A DNA stretch of 64,000 nt from Oryzias latipes (Eukaryota > Chordata > Actinopteri > Beloniformes > Adrianichthyidae). The position numbers and the translations under genes were made by a program. The notes under the pieces were generated by a model. It had not been told where the DNA came from. It saw nothing but the letters and a program-made list of their open reading frames with translations, and did not search any database. This document shows positions 1 to 11,073 of this stretch, piece after piece; the stretch's first letter is position 1; every line of letters starts with the position of its first letter. The DNA is taken from the NCBI RefSeq assembly GCF_002234675.1, contig NC_019866.2:11003261-11067260 (forward strand), written 5' to 3'.

Positions 1-29
1 GAAGTGACCACTTCCAATGTAAAGTCTAT

Positions 30-400
30 ATGTTCCTACACACCGGCCACGTTGAGGCACGTAAAGGCGGCTACTTTCAGTGATAAGTCTAGGTAAACAC
101 ACGTCAACCCATATTTCGGGCTTCAGAAACTCTTGGATTCACGCGTCACTATGCAAGTTTTTAGGTCCTGTTCCGGGCTGCACGTACAAAACAAACGTTC
201 ACTGATCGCACCCTGGAAGATCAACCGGTTAAACTTCTTGACTGCTAAATCCAGACAACGCTGAACTGTGACCGAGAGACTCAGATTTGTTAGTGACTGT
301 TGGCGTCCTTTTCAAAACATGGAAGTGCCAACCATTGTATCACAAAGGAGAAGTCAATAACTGCCCTTTTTCATCCCAACTGGAATTATGACGCCAAGTC
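30..400. repeat. Degraded copy of a PIF/Harbinger-like miniature element
   Basis: The left end carries a degraded ACACACCGGCCACGTTG terminus. The interior matches the element at 50929-51282 over many blocks, including a 'tctaggtaaac' block, a 'cgctatgcatgttttta'-like block and 'cgtacaaaacaaa', followed by a shared region that reads EVPT in one frame. The right terminal repeat is not recognisable. Assignment to PIF/Harbinger rests only on the GTTCACACCGG-type terminus and is tentative. Confidence 0.45.
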
Positions 401-2689
401 TTTTATATATTAGAATAGAATAATCTTGGAAAAGTGCAGGAATTCTGTTGCCCTGCAACCGCTCAAACTGAACCTTCGCTGAAATCCGCTTCTGGAATAT
501 AGTCAATCTGTATAGATATTTTTTATGTTTGTTTGTATTTTAAATCTTTGTCCTTTACTGGAGTATTTTAATACTGTGAGAACAAAGCAGCTCAAAATGT
601 AGCCTCTCAGTTTCAGAATCACTACAGCACCAACTGCACTTTTAAATGTCATTGAAGAGCTGCTCCATGTTGAAATATGGTGCTGCTGTGAGGGTAAGAT
701 CACACCAGACTTGATGTTGCAGTTTGTCAAAGAAAATATGGGAAATGTGGAACCACCTTCCCTCCTCAGGAGACCAGCTTGGTTTGTACTCTATACAGAA
801 GCAAGCAAATATAACAGGAGAAAAAAGCCCTGCAGTTAAATTAGCATGCTTGATTTGAAAAAAAACAAAAAACATCTCAAGGTGAAATCAGAAACAACTG
901 ACAACCTGTCTAAGCAATTTCACTGTGCCACCAGGTGCTTTCTGCTCTTTTTTTTGAAATGTTCTTTATTCTCTGATGGCAATCCCCTTTGGTCTCTGTT
1001 TTTTTGCTGTGACTTTCCATCAATAACACTCTTGAAGCTTCTTCCTCTGCGTTAGCAGCTTCCCCGTCACTTATCACCACCTCAAGCTGATTCCGTTTGA
1101 CTCTAACACGGAAATCTAAGTTTAAAAAAAAAGCTTTTTTTGTTACCTTGGATTTAAAAAATATATCTGTAGAGTTTTTTTTTTTTTTAAACTGAAAATA
1201 ACATTTGGCCAAGTTTGTTTGGATTTGCATTGAACTACTAGCTGAATCTTTTTTTTTTTTTTTAGTATTTTGTTATTAATAGGTCATTTATTACTTTCTG
1301 CATCGTACCATTATTGGTGAAATTTGACTCCCTGAGTGTTTGGTTAGAGATCACAGTATTAGTATTAAATAAAAGATTAGTGCGACCCATCCATTTGCCC
1401 TTTTTCAGTCAGAATACTAGACTCATTTGGAGCTTGATATTTATCCTCCAGATCCTCTGTTTGATAATGGAGCATAATCAATTAATAATTTACTTGGGGT
1501 TGCATTCGATACTGATAGAATCCCATCTGATGAAACATATAGATGTGCTGTGTAACTTTACATTTTGATAATGGCACAATATTCTTTCTTAATGCATTTG
1601 TTGCAGGTTTGTGGTCACTTTAAAGAACTAAAATTTTTACTTTAATAAAAACTTCTTATTATACATAACCTTTTATTGTAATTTTTTTTAGTCATCCTAT
1701 GTTGCAACAAACTCAATTTATTGCATATGTCTGAAATCCTGTTTTTCAGATCAACTTGTTTTGTTTGGATTATTTATTTTTTTAAATCTTTGTTTTCTCC
1801 TTCATATTTTATGCTTATTGAATATTTAGATGTTTTTTTTTCTTTAAAAAGTTTTAAAAAGGTACATTCATACTTTTTTTAATCAGGATTTTCCTGTTCC
1901 AAATTTGCGGATTGTTTATTGCAATTTGAAGAGGAGTTGAAATGCAGTAATGTTACATTAAAATCTGTCCCAAACACGTTTTGTATATTACTCGTGTATA
2001 ATTATACTTCAAATGTTGATCTTTATAATATATTTAATATAATATATTTAATATAATATAATATATTTAAAATATATTTGGTCATTTGCTGCTATGATGT
2101 TGTTGCGTTGATCATTCAGTTCAGCACCAAGAGCAACATAGAAAGGTTTACTTCTATTCAGTGACGAGGAGATTATCATCTGGAATCAGCGATTAAATTT
2201 GTGAAATGAGCCAAAAGAAGATGCAACATGAAAAGCCAAATTATCTAATTGTAAGATGTGGCTCATCAAGTGTAATCACAGATTATGGAAGAAATGACTT
2301 AGAGACCAGCTGTCATGTGTTTGTTTACTCTCACTGCTGGTCGAGGATGTTGCAGGTTTGGTGGAAACTGCCAAAGTGTTCTCATCATGAGGGCATGAAA
2401 TTGGCTTGAAGAAGGAAAACATTTTACAATCCACTTAACAAACCTTTGTCATATTCATAATAACTCGGATCTAAAGATTTTTTTTCTCCTCAGAAAAAGG
2501 TCTCTTATACTTTTGAAAGCAGCCTTTCGCTCAACTCTGTAGGAGCTCATTACATCAATAAACAACCTTACAGTCACCATTAACTCTGACCTCATTAACC
2601 CCAGACCTCATCCAATCCTAAACCCAATTCAACATTGATTTGAAGGAAACAAAACAATGTTTCTAGTTTTATGACATAATTGTCGTTTC

Positions 2690-3165
2690 CTAATTATGCA
2701 GGGGTTTGGCTTTGAGTAGTAAAAAAGAAAAAAGAAAAAACAGCTGTTTCATGATGAGCTGTTAAAAAAACAAAGGTTGGGATATTTTTACATTATTTCT
2801 AAGTTTATGTTGCCAGTGATGCTGCTTTTAATTAGTTTGATTATGGTCTTTTCTTTATGATTATGCCATTTTTTTTGGGGCCAAAATTTAAAAACAAACT
2901 TTCTCAGTAGTGGCAGTAGTTCATTAGGGTGGGACTATTGGCACAGAGTAAGCCTGCCCCCACTTCCCCTTTTTTTTCTACGATTTTCAAAGTAACAAAT
3001 TATCTCTTTTTCAAACAGCTTTTTCTTTTCAAAACCGTTTGAATAAAGAAATACTCAGAAATGCAATTTTAAGCTTATTTTCTTCATACATGTACGCCAT
3101 GATGAGAATAATACCATAAAAACACATTAAAAACACCAAAAACAGGATTTTCATTGTAGTAAGTC
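2690..3165. repeat. Dispersed repeat, same family as 52740-53310
   Basis: Blocks such as 'gattatgccatttttt' and 'atactcagaaatgcaatttt', followed by 'acatg' and 'gattttcat', recur in the same order and orientation at 52740-53310 inside abca3. The two copies differ by many substitutions and indels, and this copy lacks the acidic reading frame of the other. The element class is unknown to me. The edges are approximate. Confidence 0.5.
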
Positions 3166-3853
3166 TCTAAAAATCAGTAATTCAGGTTAATCTAGAATGT
3201 CATCACATAATGCTCTGTGGAAGTATTGCTTTAAATTCACATTCAGATCAGGAAAACTTATAAAGATTCTACCCATCTCATCTCCTGTTATTCTGCATGA
3301 CCTTCAGAAGAGGTTGACCTCGGCTAATCCCCCTACAAATATCTGGTCCGCACTCAACTGGCAGAAGGGGCTGCAGCAGAATAATGACTTTAAGACAAGA
3401 CTGTTGAAGAAACAACAGCTGGAAATCTAATGTGGAGTATTTAAAAGGATGGAACAGTTGTGCTTTTTTCCCTCATGTGTAAGGCATTATATCTACACGT
3501 CAATGAGTTGCAAATATCAGAATGTGGATACATTTGCTGACACTTGCTATTATGGAGTTTTCCTTTTCCTCTCAACAGTTTTCTTCCTCTCTTTTTATCA
3601 TGTTTATTTTGTCCTTGCTCTATTTCAAACTTTCAAATCTTTAAAAAGTTATCTTCTCCCACATTTATCATGTAGATGATCTGTCAACCTCCATCTGAGG
3701 GTGACTGTGCATCTTCTCTTTATTCCACACATTAGATTTAACGACTATGCTGTCCTTGTAACATCTCAGATCTGTTTTTCCCTCCGTTTCAGAGGAGCTT
3801 GTAATGTTTTGGTTTATCTTCTTTTTTTCTCTTTCTCTTCCTGTGTTTATCAG

Positions 3854-6800
3854 TCTTGGTTGACTGAGATCCATGAATACGCTCAACAGGACGTGGTGCT
3901 GATGCTGCTTGGAAACAAGGTAAAACGGCAACAATAGAAGAACCTTCAGATCACGCTGTGTTTTTAGAGAAGCCCTGCTTTATTTCTTAAAGAACAGGTA
4001 GTGCATCTATTAAAAAAAAACTGTAAGCATGAAAACTGAATAAAAATCGTTTAGGACCTGTAAACATGAAGCACACATTAAAACATGTCTTGCCAGGCTG
4101 ACTCTGCTCATGATCGAGTGGTGAAGAGAGAGGACGGGGAGAGGCTTGCTAAGGTAAAGAGCTGCTTTTTAAAATATGGTTACACTCTCATTAGAATGAG
4201 TTAAAGCACCACATATTATCTGAAGCCTTTCCTTATATTTTAATTGGTTAAAAAGAATGTTATTCCCTGCTTTCCACGGGTGGTTTCAGCAGTTTCAGAA
4301 ATAAATAAAACCCTTCAAAAGATCTTTTCAGAGGAAGCTTCAAGAAATATTAACACCTGCAACTAGATAATGTAGAGAAACTAATTTTATGCTAAAGTCA
4401 TCCATCTACTTGGGGCCTGAAGGGAAATTCTGTATGCTGGGGTGGTCAGGATGAATGATCACTGTTGCCCTGACCCTGCAGGAGTTTGGGGTCCCTTTCA
4501 TGGAGACCAGCGCCAGGTCAGGGCTGAATGTGGAGCTGGCTTTCACAGCTGTTGCTAAGTGAGTATATCCTTCATCCTGTCTGTGCTGGAGATGATATCA
4601 AGTCACTTCACCAATATAGAAGTCATTAAAATAGGATAATTGTTGAAATAGAACATTTGTATAGGGATATACATTTTCCTTATCTATATTCTAAACTCTC
4701 TCATCCATCTAACCAATGGTTATAAAAACAAAAACACAAACACTTATCCTCAGTTTATGAAGAGACCAATTATGGATTTTAATTTGGCATTCCACCTGAG
4801 ACACTTTGAAGCATAATGAGGGATGAGGTTGTGCTCACAAGAGTGATTAGTACCCACTGAACAACAAAATCACATTGTGGAACCTGTGTGTTTTCTAACA
4901 TGCAACAAAGCGTGCTTCAAATAGTATGAAAAATTGGAGTGGACATTTGCACACCAGTTTGAAGCAGCTGTGGAGGAGGGAAGTCCAGTGGCTTACTCCA
5001 CTCCCATAAAGAGCTACAAAAAGAATTGTAAATACATATGTGAAAATAGAGGAGTGCCCTGATGACCTCTCCAGGGAGTGCCCTGCCATTGTCCTAGAGT
5101 GGCTGGATAGGCTCCAACAACCCTGACCCCATGACCACACTGGAAAAAAAAACTACGAATTTAATCTTAATTAAGTCAAAAACTCTTGTTGCAAGAAAAA
5201 TTGCCTTTTTTGTTTTGCATGCAAAATAATCATATTAATGTCTAAAAGTAACAGAATCTTAGTTTAAGAAAACGTCTTACTGACTAGAAATGTCCTTAAG
5301 AATTCTTAAAATTAGAGAAACATTAAAAAAGCCAAAGAATATCTGCCAAAAGGGTAGAAAAAATGTTCTTACCGTTTCTCTAATTTTGTGAATTTTTTGC
5401 TTATTTTTAGGGGGGATTTTGCAGTTCATTTGGAATAGGCAGAAATAGAAGATGAGAGGAAGGAAAATAAAAGAGGGAAAAATACATTTTTACTCTCTAT
5501 GCCTTTTTAATTATGCCATAGTGAATGGTAAATGGCGTATACTTATTTAGCGCTTTTCTACCTACAAGGACAAAGCGCTTTACAGTCACAGACCCAGTCA
5601 CACACACATTCACACACTGGTGGCGGCACCGCTGCCAAACACAGTCGCCTGCCTCCCACCAGAGACAAGGTGGGGTTCAGTGTCTTGCCCAAGGACAGTT
5701 CGACTCATGGGCGTGCAAGGCCGGAGTCGAACCTGCAATCTTATGATCATGGGTCGACCGCCCTACCGCTGCACCACCGCATTTATAAAAAGACTTGCTT
5801 AATGTATGTGACTTTAAATAATCACTCCAATCTTTTTTTTTTTTTCATTTTTCATTTAACAGGGACAATGCACATTAAAAGCATAGCTGCAATGCACCAC
5901 AATCAGCCCAAAGGCTATTTTTCATCTGCAGTCCCTGGGCAGGTGTTAAAATTGTCAACCTAAAAACCTCAAAGTATCAATTAATTACATTAATAGAAAA
6001 TATACACAGTACACAATACAGTAAACAATCACTTAAAATACATAAACAGGCCTGGCTCTCTGTCTCCGCTCAATTCACCCTAAAGGTGTTCTATCGGGTT
6101 CAGATCAGAACTCTGTACATGGCATTCAGGTTCTTTCACACCAGACTCTGTCATCCATGTCTTTATGGACCTTGCTTCGTACACTGGTGCACGGTCATGT
6201 AAGAAGAGGAAAGAGCCCGCTCCAAACTGTTCCCACAAGGTTGGGATCATGGAATTGTCCAAAATGTTTCAATTTCCTTAAGCATTCAGAGTTCCTTTCA
6301 CTTTGAGGTCATAGAGAGTATCCCCAGAGGAGAGAGAGTTGTTATTGGAGCAGACTTTCATGGGCATGTTGGTGAGGGCAATAGATGTGATGAGGAGGTG
6401 ATGGGCAGGTTTGGTGTGAAGGAAAGGAATCTGGAGGGACAGATGGTGGTGGACTTTGCGAAGAGGATGGAAATGGCTGTAGTCAACACTTACTTCCAGA
6501 AGAGAGCGGAACATAGAGTGACATACAGAAGTGGAGGTAGGAGTACTCAGGTGGACTACATCCTATGTAGACGAGGTCATTTGAGAGAGGTTAATGACTG
6601 CAAAGTGGTGTTAGGAGAGAGTGTAGCCAGACAGCACCGCATGGTGGTGTGTAAGATGACTCTGGAGGTCAGGAAGAAGAAGAGAGGGAAAACAGAAAAG
6701 AAGACCAAGTAGTGGAAGCTACAGAATGAAGAAACTTGTGAGGAATTTAGGCAGAAGTTGAGACAGGTCCTGGGTGGTCAGGATGAGCTTCCAGAGGACT

Positions 6801-9167
6801 GGGAAACTACAGCAGAGATTATCAGGGAAACAGGTAGGAAGGTGCTAGGTGTGTCATCTGGAAAGAGGAAAGACGGTAAAGAGACTTGGTGGTGGAATGA
6901 GGAAGTACAGGAATGCGTCCAGAGGAAGAGGTTGGCTAAAAGGAAGTGGGATGTAGAAAGGACTGAGGAAGGTAGACAGGAGTACAAGGAAGCGCAGCGT
7001 AGAGTGAAGAGAGAGGTGGCAAAGGCCAAACAGAAAGCTTACGATGAGCTATATGACAGGTTAGACACAAAGGAAGGAGAGAAGGACTTGTACAGGCTAG
7101 CCAGACAGAGAGACAGAGATGGGAAGGACGTGCAACAGATAAGGGTTATTAAGGACAGAGATGGAAAGGTGCTAACAACCCAGGAGAGTGTACAGAAAAG
7201 ATGGAAGGAGTATTTTGAGGAGCTGAAGAACGAGGAAAATGACAGGGAAAGAAGGGAGGAAGATGTGGTTGTTGTGGAGCAGGAAGTAGCAGAGATTGGA
7301 AAGGATGAGGTTAGGAAGGCTCTGAAAAGGATGAAGAGCGGAAAGGCCGTTGGTCCTGATGACGTACCTGTGGAGGTATGGAAGTGCTTAGGAGAGACAG
7401 CAGTGGAATTTCTAACGAGGTTGTTCAATAGGATTTTAGAGAGTGAGAAGATGCCTGAGGAATGGATGAGAAGCGTTCTGGTCCCGATCTTTAAGAACAA
7501 GGGTGACACGCAGAACTGCAGCAACTATAGAGGAATAAAGTTGATGAGCCACACAATGAAGCTGTGGGAAAGAGTAGTGGAAGCCAGGCTTAGGAAGAAG
7601 GTGGAGATTTGTGAGCAGCAGTATGGTTTCATGCCCCGTAAGAGCACCACTGATGCCATTTTTGCTTTGAGAATAAGACAGGTAAGACAGGAATCTCCCT
7701 GGACAATGATGTTTGCGGATCACACTGTAATTTGCAGTGAGAGTTGAGAGCAAGTGGAGGAACAGCTAGAGAGGTGGAGGTTTGCTCTGGAAAGAAGAGG
7801 CATGAAGGTCAGTCATGGTAAGACAGAATACATGTGTCTGAACGAGAGGGATCAAGGTAGAAGCGTTAGGTTACAGGGGGCTGAGGTGGAGAAGGTGCAG
7901 GAGTTTAAGTACTTGGGGTCAACAGTTCAGTGTGATGGGGAGTGTGGAAAAGAGGTGAAGAGGCGAGTGCAGGCAGGTTGGAGCGGGTGGAGGAAAGTGT
8001 CAGGAGTGTTGTGTGACAGAAGAGTGCCAGCAAGACTCAAAGGAAAGGTGTACAAGACAGTGGTGAGACCAGCTCTGCTCTATGGGTTAGAGACGGTAGC
8101 AGTGAGACAGAGACAAGAGGCTGATATGGAGGTAGCGGAGATGAAGATGTTGAGGTTCTCCTTAGGAGTGACCAGGTTAGACAGGATAAGGAACGAGTAC
8201 ATCAGAGGGACGGCTCATGTTGCCTGTGTTAGCGACAAAGTCAGAAAAGCCAGACTGAGATGGTTTGGACATGTTAAGAGGAGGGATAGTGGATATATTG
8301 GTAGAAGGATGTTGGAGATGGAGCTGCCTGGCAGGAGGGCAAGAGGACGACCAAAGAGGAGATATATGGATGTCTTAACAGAGGACATGAAGTTTGCTAA
8401 TGTTAGGGTAGAAGATGTTCATGATAGTGAGGTGGAAAAGGAGGATTTGCTGTGGCGACCCCTGATGGGAAAAGCCGAAAGAGAAAGAAGATTCAGAGTT
8501 CCTTTCACTGGAAGTAAGGGGCCAATCCCAAGTCCTGAAACACAACCCCACACCATAATTCCTCCTCCACCGAATTTCCCACTCGACACAATGCAGTCCG
8601 AAATGTACCGCTCTCCCGGAAACCTCCAAATCCAGACTCGTCTGTCAGATTTCCAGATGGAAAAGCGTGATTCATCCCTCCAGAGAGGTCGTCTCCACTG
8701 CTCTAGAGTCCAGTGGCTGTGTGCTTTACACCACTGCATCATTAGATTTGCATTGCACTTGGTGATGTGCAGCTTGGATGCAGCTGCTCGGCTGTGGAAA
8801 CCCAATCCATCTCTCAGTATACTGGACTTGCATCCTATGACAGTTCCACACAGGAATTCACTGGGCTCTTCAGAGCGGCTAAATGTTTCATTGTTTGTAA
8901 AAACAGTCTGCATTGCCTGAGTGCTTGATTTTATACACATGTGGTAGGCCAAGTGATGAGGACACCTGGTTCTGATCGCTTGGATAGGTCAGCAAACACT
9001 TTTGGTAATGTAGTGTATGTATGGAAATTGCAAAATTATTTAATTTCTTTATCTTTTTTTTCTCCAGGGAACTAAAGCACAGGTCTACAAAGGATCCCAG
9101 CGAGAAGTTTAAGCTTCAGGAGTATGTTAGCAAAGAGGTGAAGGTTGCAGGCTGCTGCAGATCCTAA
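3854..9167 (+). CDS. rab26: Rab26-like small GTPase, C-terminal half (four exons)
   Basis: Exons: 3854-3919, 4097-4153, 4482-4558 and 9068-9167 (stop TAA), all with GT-AG borders and a continuous frame. They encode about 99 residues: SWLTEIHEYAQ, then LLGNK|ADSAHDRVV with the guanine-recognition NKxD motif across a splice junction, then METSAR (the ETSA motif), then ELKHRSTKDPSEKFKLQEYV and a C-terminal CCRS. The paired cysteines are where Rab proteins are geranylgeranylated. Rab26 acts on secretory granules and synaptic-vesicle autophagy. The C-terminal tail resembles RAB26 more than its sister RAB37. The P-loop and switch exons are not in the window, so this is a partial gene. The last intron (4.5 kb) is swollen by transposons. 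It converges tail-to-tail with adap1. Confidence 0.88.
5040..5145 (+). repeat. Fragment of a dispersed fish repeat
   Basis: The text 'ggctggataggctccaac' followed by 'ccctgacccc' resembles a very common fish retroelement tail containing a GGATAGGCTCCAGC motif and a GACCC block. Only about 100 bp are recognisable. I cannot assign a family from this length. Confidence 0.35.
5522..5781 (-). repeat. tRNA-derived SINE
   Basis: On the minus strand it starts with a tRNA-like head holding an A box (TGGTGCAGCGGTAG) and a B box (GGTTCGACTCC). A body with 'ccttgggcaagacactgaac' follows, and it ends 'gactgtaaagcgctttgtcc' plus a 'gcgctaaataagtata' tail. Closely related copies lie at 20489-20767 and, truncated, at 13741-13890. 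It sits in the last rab26 intron. Age is moderate: the two long copies are clearly alignable but differ throughout. Confidence 0.8.
5845..6055. repeat. Dispersed repeat of unassigned class
   Basis: The segment 'aacagggacaatgcacat' to 'gcagtccctgggcaggtg' followed by A-rich sequence looks like a widely dispersed fish repeat. It abuts the left side of the Tc1 element, which lacks a terminal repeat here, so the junction probably truncated it. The class is not determined. Confidence 0.35.
6284..6302 (+). repeat. Left target-site duplication of the RTE LINE
   Basis: A 19-bp word, ATTCAGAGTTCCTTTCACT, ends immediately before the first LINE base. The identical word follows the LINE at 8491-8509. 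It is Tc1 transposase sequence, so it marks where the LINE entered the transposon. Confidence 0.9.
6303..8490 (+). mobile_element. RTE-clade LINE, 5'-truncated and internally deleted
   Basis: The element opens inside the apurinic endonuclease domain (VIGADFHGHVGEGNR in one frame, then GRSTQVDYILCRR at about 6535-6580). The reverse-transcriptase part follows at 6758-7747: MKSGKAVGPDDVPVEVW, NYRGIKLMSHTMKLWERVV and QYGFMPRKSTTDAIFALR. The frame then jumps straight to WTMMFADHTVICSES, so the fingers/palm block between the 'STTDAIFALR' motif and the FADD motif is deleted, and the catalytic FADD reads FADH. The C-terminal part at 7754-8490 has KYLGSTVQ, RLRWFGHVKRR and RGRPKRRYMD, typical of fish RTE elements. 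In-frame stops (for example near 6711 and 7747) also break it. It ends in an A/G-rich 'gaaagagaaagaag' tail and is flanked by a 19-bp target duplication. Confidence 0.9.
8491..8509 (+). repeat. Right target-site duplication of the RTE LINE
   Basis: Second copy of ATTCAGAGTTCCTTTCACT, identical over all 19 bases to 6284-6302. Removing the LINE and one copy restores the continuity of Tc1 homology (PVKGTLN on both sides). Perfect identity suggests the insertion is fairly young compared with the decay of the host transposon. Confidence 0.9.
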
Positions 9168-9451
9168 ATAATTGTGTGAGTGTGTGTGTAAATCTTGTAT
9201 CCCTCACATGGACAAATCAGTTGTAAGGAGTCAGCTCCAGCGAGGTCTTTTTTTTTTTTTTTTTTTACAAATTCTCATCTAGCATCCCTTCAATGTATCT
9301 TGGTAATATAATTTATCAATAAGTTTAAATTAATCAAATCTCTTATTCTGATCTTTTTTTTTTCATTCAAAACTGTGGATCTAAAATCTGATTGTTGGAC
9401 CAACCAAGTAATGCATTGCTGTGTGTTTTCTGTGCATTTTAAAGGGATTAA

Positions 9452-9457
9452 AATAAA
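9452..9457 (+). other. Likely polyadenylation signal of rab26
   Basis: AATAAA lies 285 nt after the rab26 stop codon, in 'gattaaaataaactattttg'. It is the first canonical hexamer on the + strand after the stop. The cleavage site would be near 9475. Confidence 0.5.
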
Positions 9458-9475
9458 CTATTTTGCTGAGGACAT

Positions 9476-10530
9476 ACGCATGTCTTAAAAAAGCATCAAC
9501 TTTCCCTGTAAATACATCATCAGCAATGTTTAGTCTAATAATGTAGAGGATTTTGTCATAAACTAGATGTGGTGTAATGTGTGTGTGTTTTTGCTTTTGT
9601 GATTCAAAGTGCTATTTATTTAGAGTCCCTTCAGGTCACCAGCAAACAGTATTTTTCAGGAGTCATCTATGGATATTTAAAAACACTATTATTTCTACAT
9701 ACAGCCAAATAAATAAATGTTGTTTTGGATAAAATATTTGATAGGTTACAGTTTATTCTTGTTCATGACTGTAGTATTACAAGAAACATACATTATCTAT
9801 GGGTTGGGGTAACTTGACCTGTTAAATTGAATGTAGATTACCTTGTTGAAGTCATAAAAAAGAAATCGTGGTACAGCACAATATATGTATGTTTTGAAAA
9901 ATATGAAGTGTAAATACTTTTCTGCATGGAAAAACAAGTTTCAGTAAAGAAATTAATGTGTTGGGAATCCTATGATTATAGTGGGATTTATCAAATATAT
10001 CTAACGTTAAAGTTGTATCTTTGTGTATGTACGGTATTTCTTTCTACAGCTCTCATTTCAGTTTTTTATTCTTTATGCCTCTCAATTGTACAATTTGTCT
10101 TGTATCTAAATGTTTACTAATTAAAAAAAACCATACAAACACTTGTGTGGCTTTCGTGACTTTAATAGCAACAAGAGTTCTAAAATCACACAAATTTTCT
10201 GGTGTTTCTTTCCAAGCGACGAAACTCTTATCTGTGTGCGTGTCAATGCCACTAAGACTGAGTAAACTGTGCTCCCTCTTTGGGTTTGATAACACTGTTT
10301 TAGCCAAATCCTGTCCTTCAAAGATTAAAAGCAAAAAGACAAAATGTGCAACTGGGTGAGGTAAACAAGATTTCCAATTTTTGATTAGAAATTCTTTCAA
10401 ACTCCTCTTTGTCGCTCTCTAGTGGAAGAAATGGAGAAATGCTAGCACCTAAATATTACAGGAAGTGAGTGAAAATGTAACCCAGGAGAGCCCACTGCCA
10501 TAAGTGTGCCCACTTTTCTATTCCTTTTTT
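9476..10530. other. Spacer between the converging rab26 and adap1 3' ends
   Basis: AT-rich DNA between the two presumed 3' ends. Overlapping open frames on both strands near 10020-10400 look like chance openings: no domain, no splice context, no codon bias. I see no RNA gene or recognisable transposon here. Confidence 0.5.
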
Positions 10531-10546
10531 TCTATAATCTTTATAA

Positions 10547-10552
10547 TTTATT
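10547..10552 (-). other. Likely polyadenylation signal of adap1
   Basis: TTTATT on the + strand (AATAAA on the minus strand) about 520 nt beyond the adap1 stop. Canonical hexamers nearer the stop were not seen on this strand. Confidence 0.4.
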
Positions 10553-11073
10553 GGCCCCTATTAAGTTGCTTTAAATACAAAAATGTCATGTTAACTTTAA
10601 AAGCCCAGACAAAAATTGTTCTTGGGTTCAGTTCAGTGCTTATTTTCAAAGCATGATGAAGCTTTACATCATGAATAAAATGTATAAATAGTTAAAAATT
10701 AAATATTATTCCACTCAAACAATTACACAGGCGTGTAAAATGTTTGTACCTTAGCAGACCTTTTTCAGTTAAATGTTAAAAAGGGATTAGGCTGCCTAAT
10801 GACACATTCTTATGTTATGTCAAATGTCTGCTTACAGAGCAGATGGGCAAACCCAATACTTCACCTGTGAGCAGCCATTCTGACTCTGCAAGTGTCACAT
10901 CTCACGTCGTATGAGTGGGCATTGGCACTGATTTGCTCAAGAGAGGGGAAAATGCATAACAGTGGATGATGAGGATGTCACGAGGAAGAGAAGATGTGAG
11001 AAAGGTCAAAACTGTCTCTCCTTCCCCTCCATCTTTATAGTTTCTATCCATGTCAGCAGATCTTCGTGCACAC

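Larger units (their letters stand above)
1..3853. other. Upstream intron or flank of rab26, no coding exon seen
   Basis: This stretch precedes the first visible rab26 exon. I looked for the missing 5' part of the GTPase (P-loop GDSGVGKT, the DTAGQE switch II motif, the FDNI segment) in all frames and did not find it, so those exons most likely lie left of the window. The stretch is AT-rich with long T and A runs. It holds two dispersed-repeat copies, listed separately. Short open frames here show no family resemblance. Confidence 0.6.
6056..9017 (-). mobile_element. Tc1/mariner transposon, broken, split by a LINE
   Basis: Minus-strand translation at 8419-8952 gives Tc1 transposase features: WCKAHSHWTLEQWRR, then LWRDESRFSIWKSDRRVWIWR, then GGGGIMVWGCVSG. 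The frame resumes beyond the LINE at 6080-6290 with LHDRAPVYEARSIKTWM and SSDLNPIEHL, the usual Tc1 C-terminal catalytic block. The right end (about 8940-9017) has a Tc1-type terminal repeat, 'ccaaaagtgtttgctgac' on the minus strand, ending in TACACTA. The left terminal repeat is missing. The transposase reading frame carries stops and shifts, so the element is inactive. It sits in the last rab26 intron, antisense to the gene. Confidence 0.85.

Noticed and set aside
6758-8920. Two long + strand open frames (329 and 388 codons) as host genes
   Set aside because: They are pieces of an RTE LINE: endonuclease, reverse-transcriptase and C-terminal motifs in order, a target-site duplication and in-frame stops. 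The end of the second frame runs past the LINE into antisense Tc1 sequence.
3854-9167. Calling the GTPase rab37
   Set aside because: The tail ELKHR...KFKLQEYV...CCRS and the ABCA3/RNPS1 neighbourhood fit RAB26 better. The N-terminal exons are not available to settle it fully.
10020-10400. Overlapping 112- and 115-codon frames on both strands
   Set aside because: No domain, no splice context and no composition bias; they lie between two converging gene ends.
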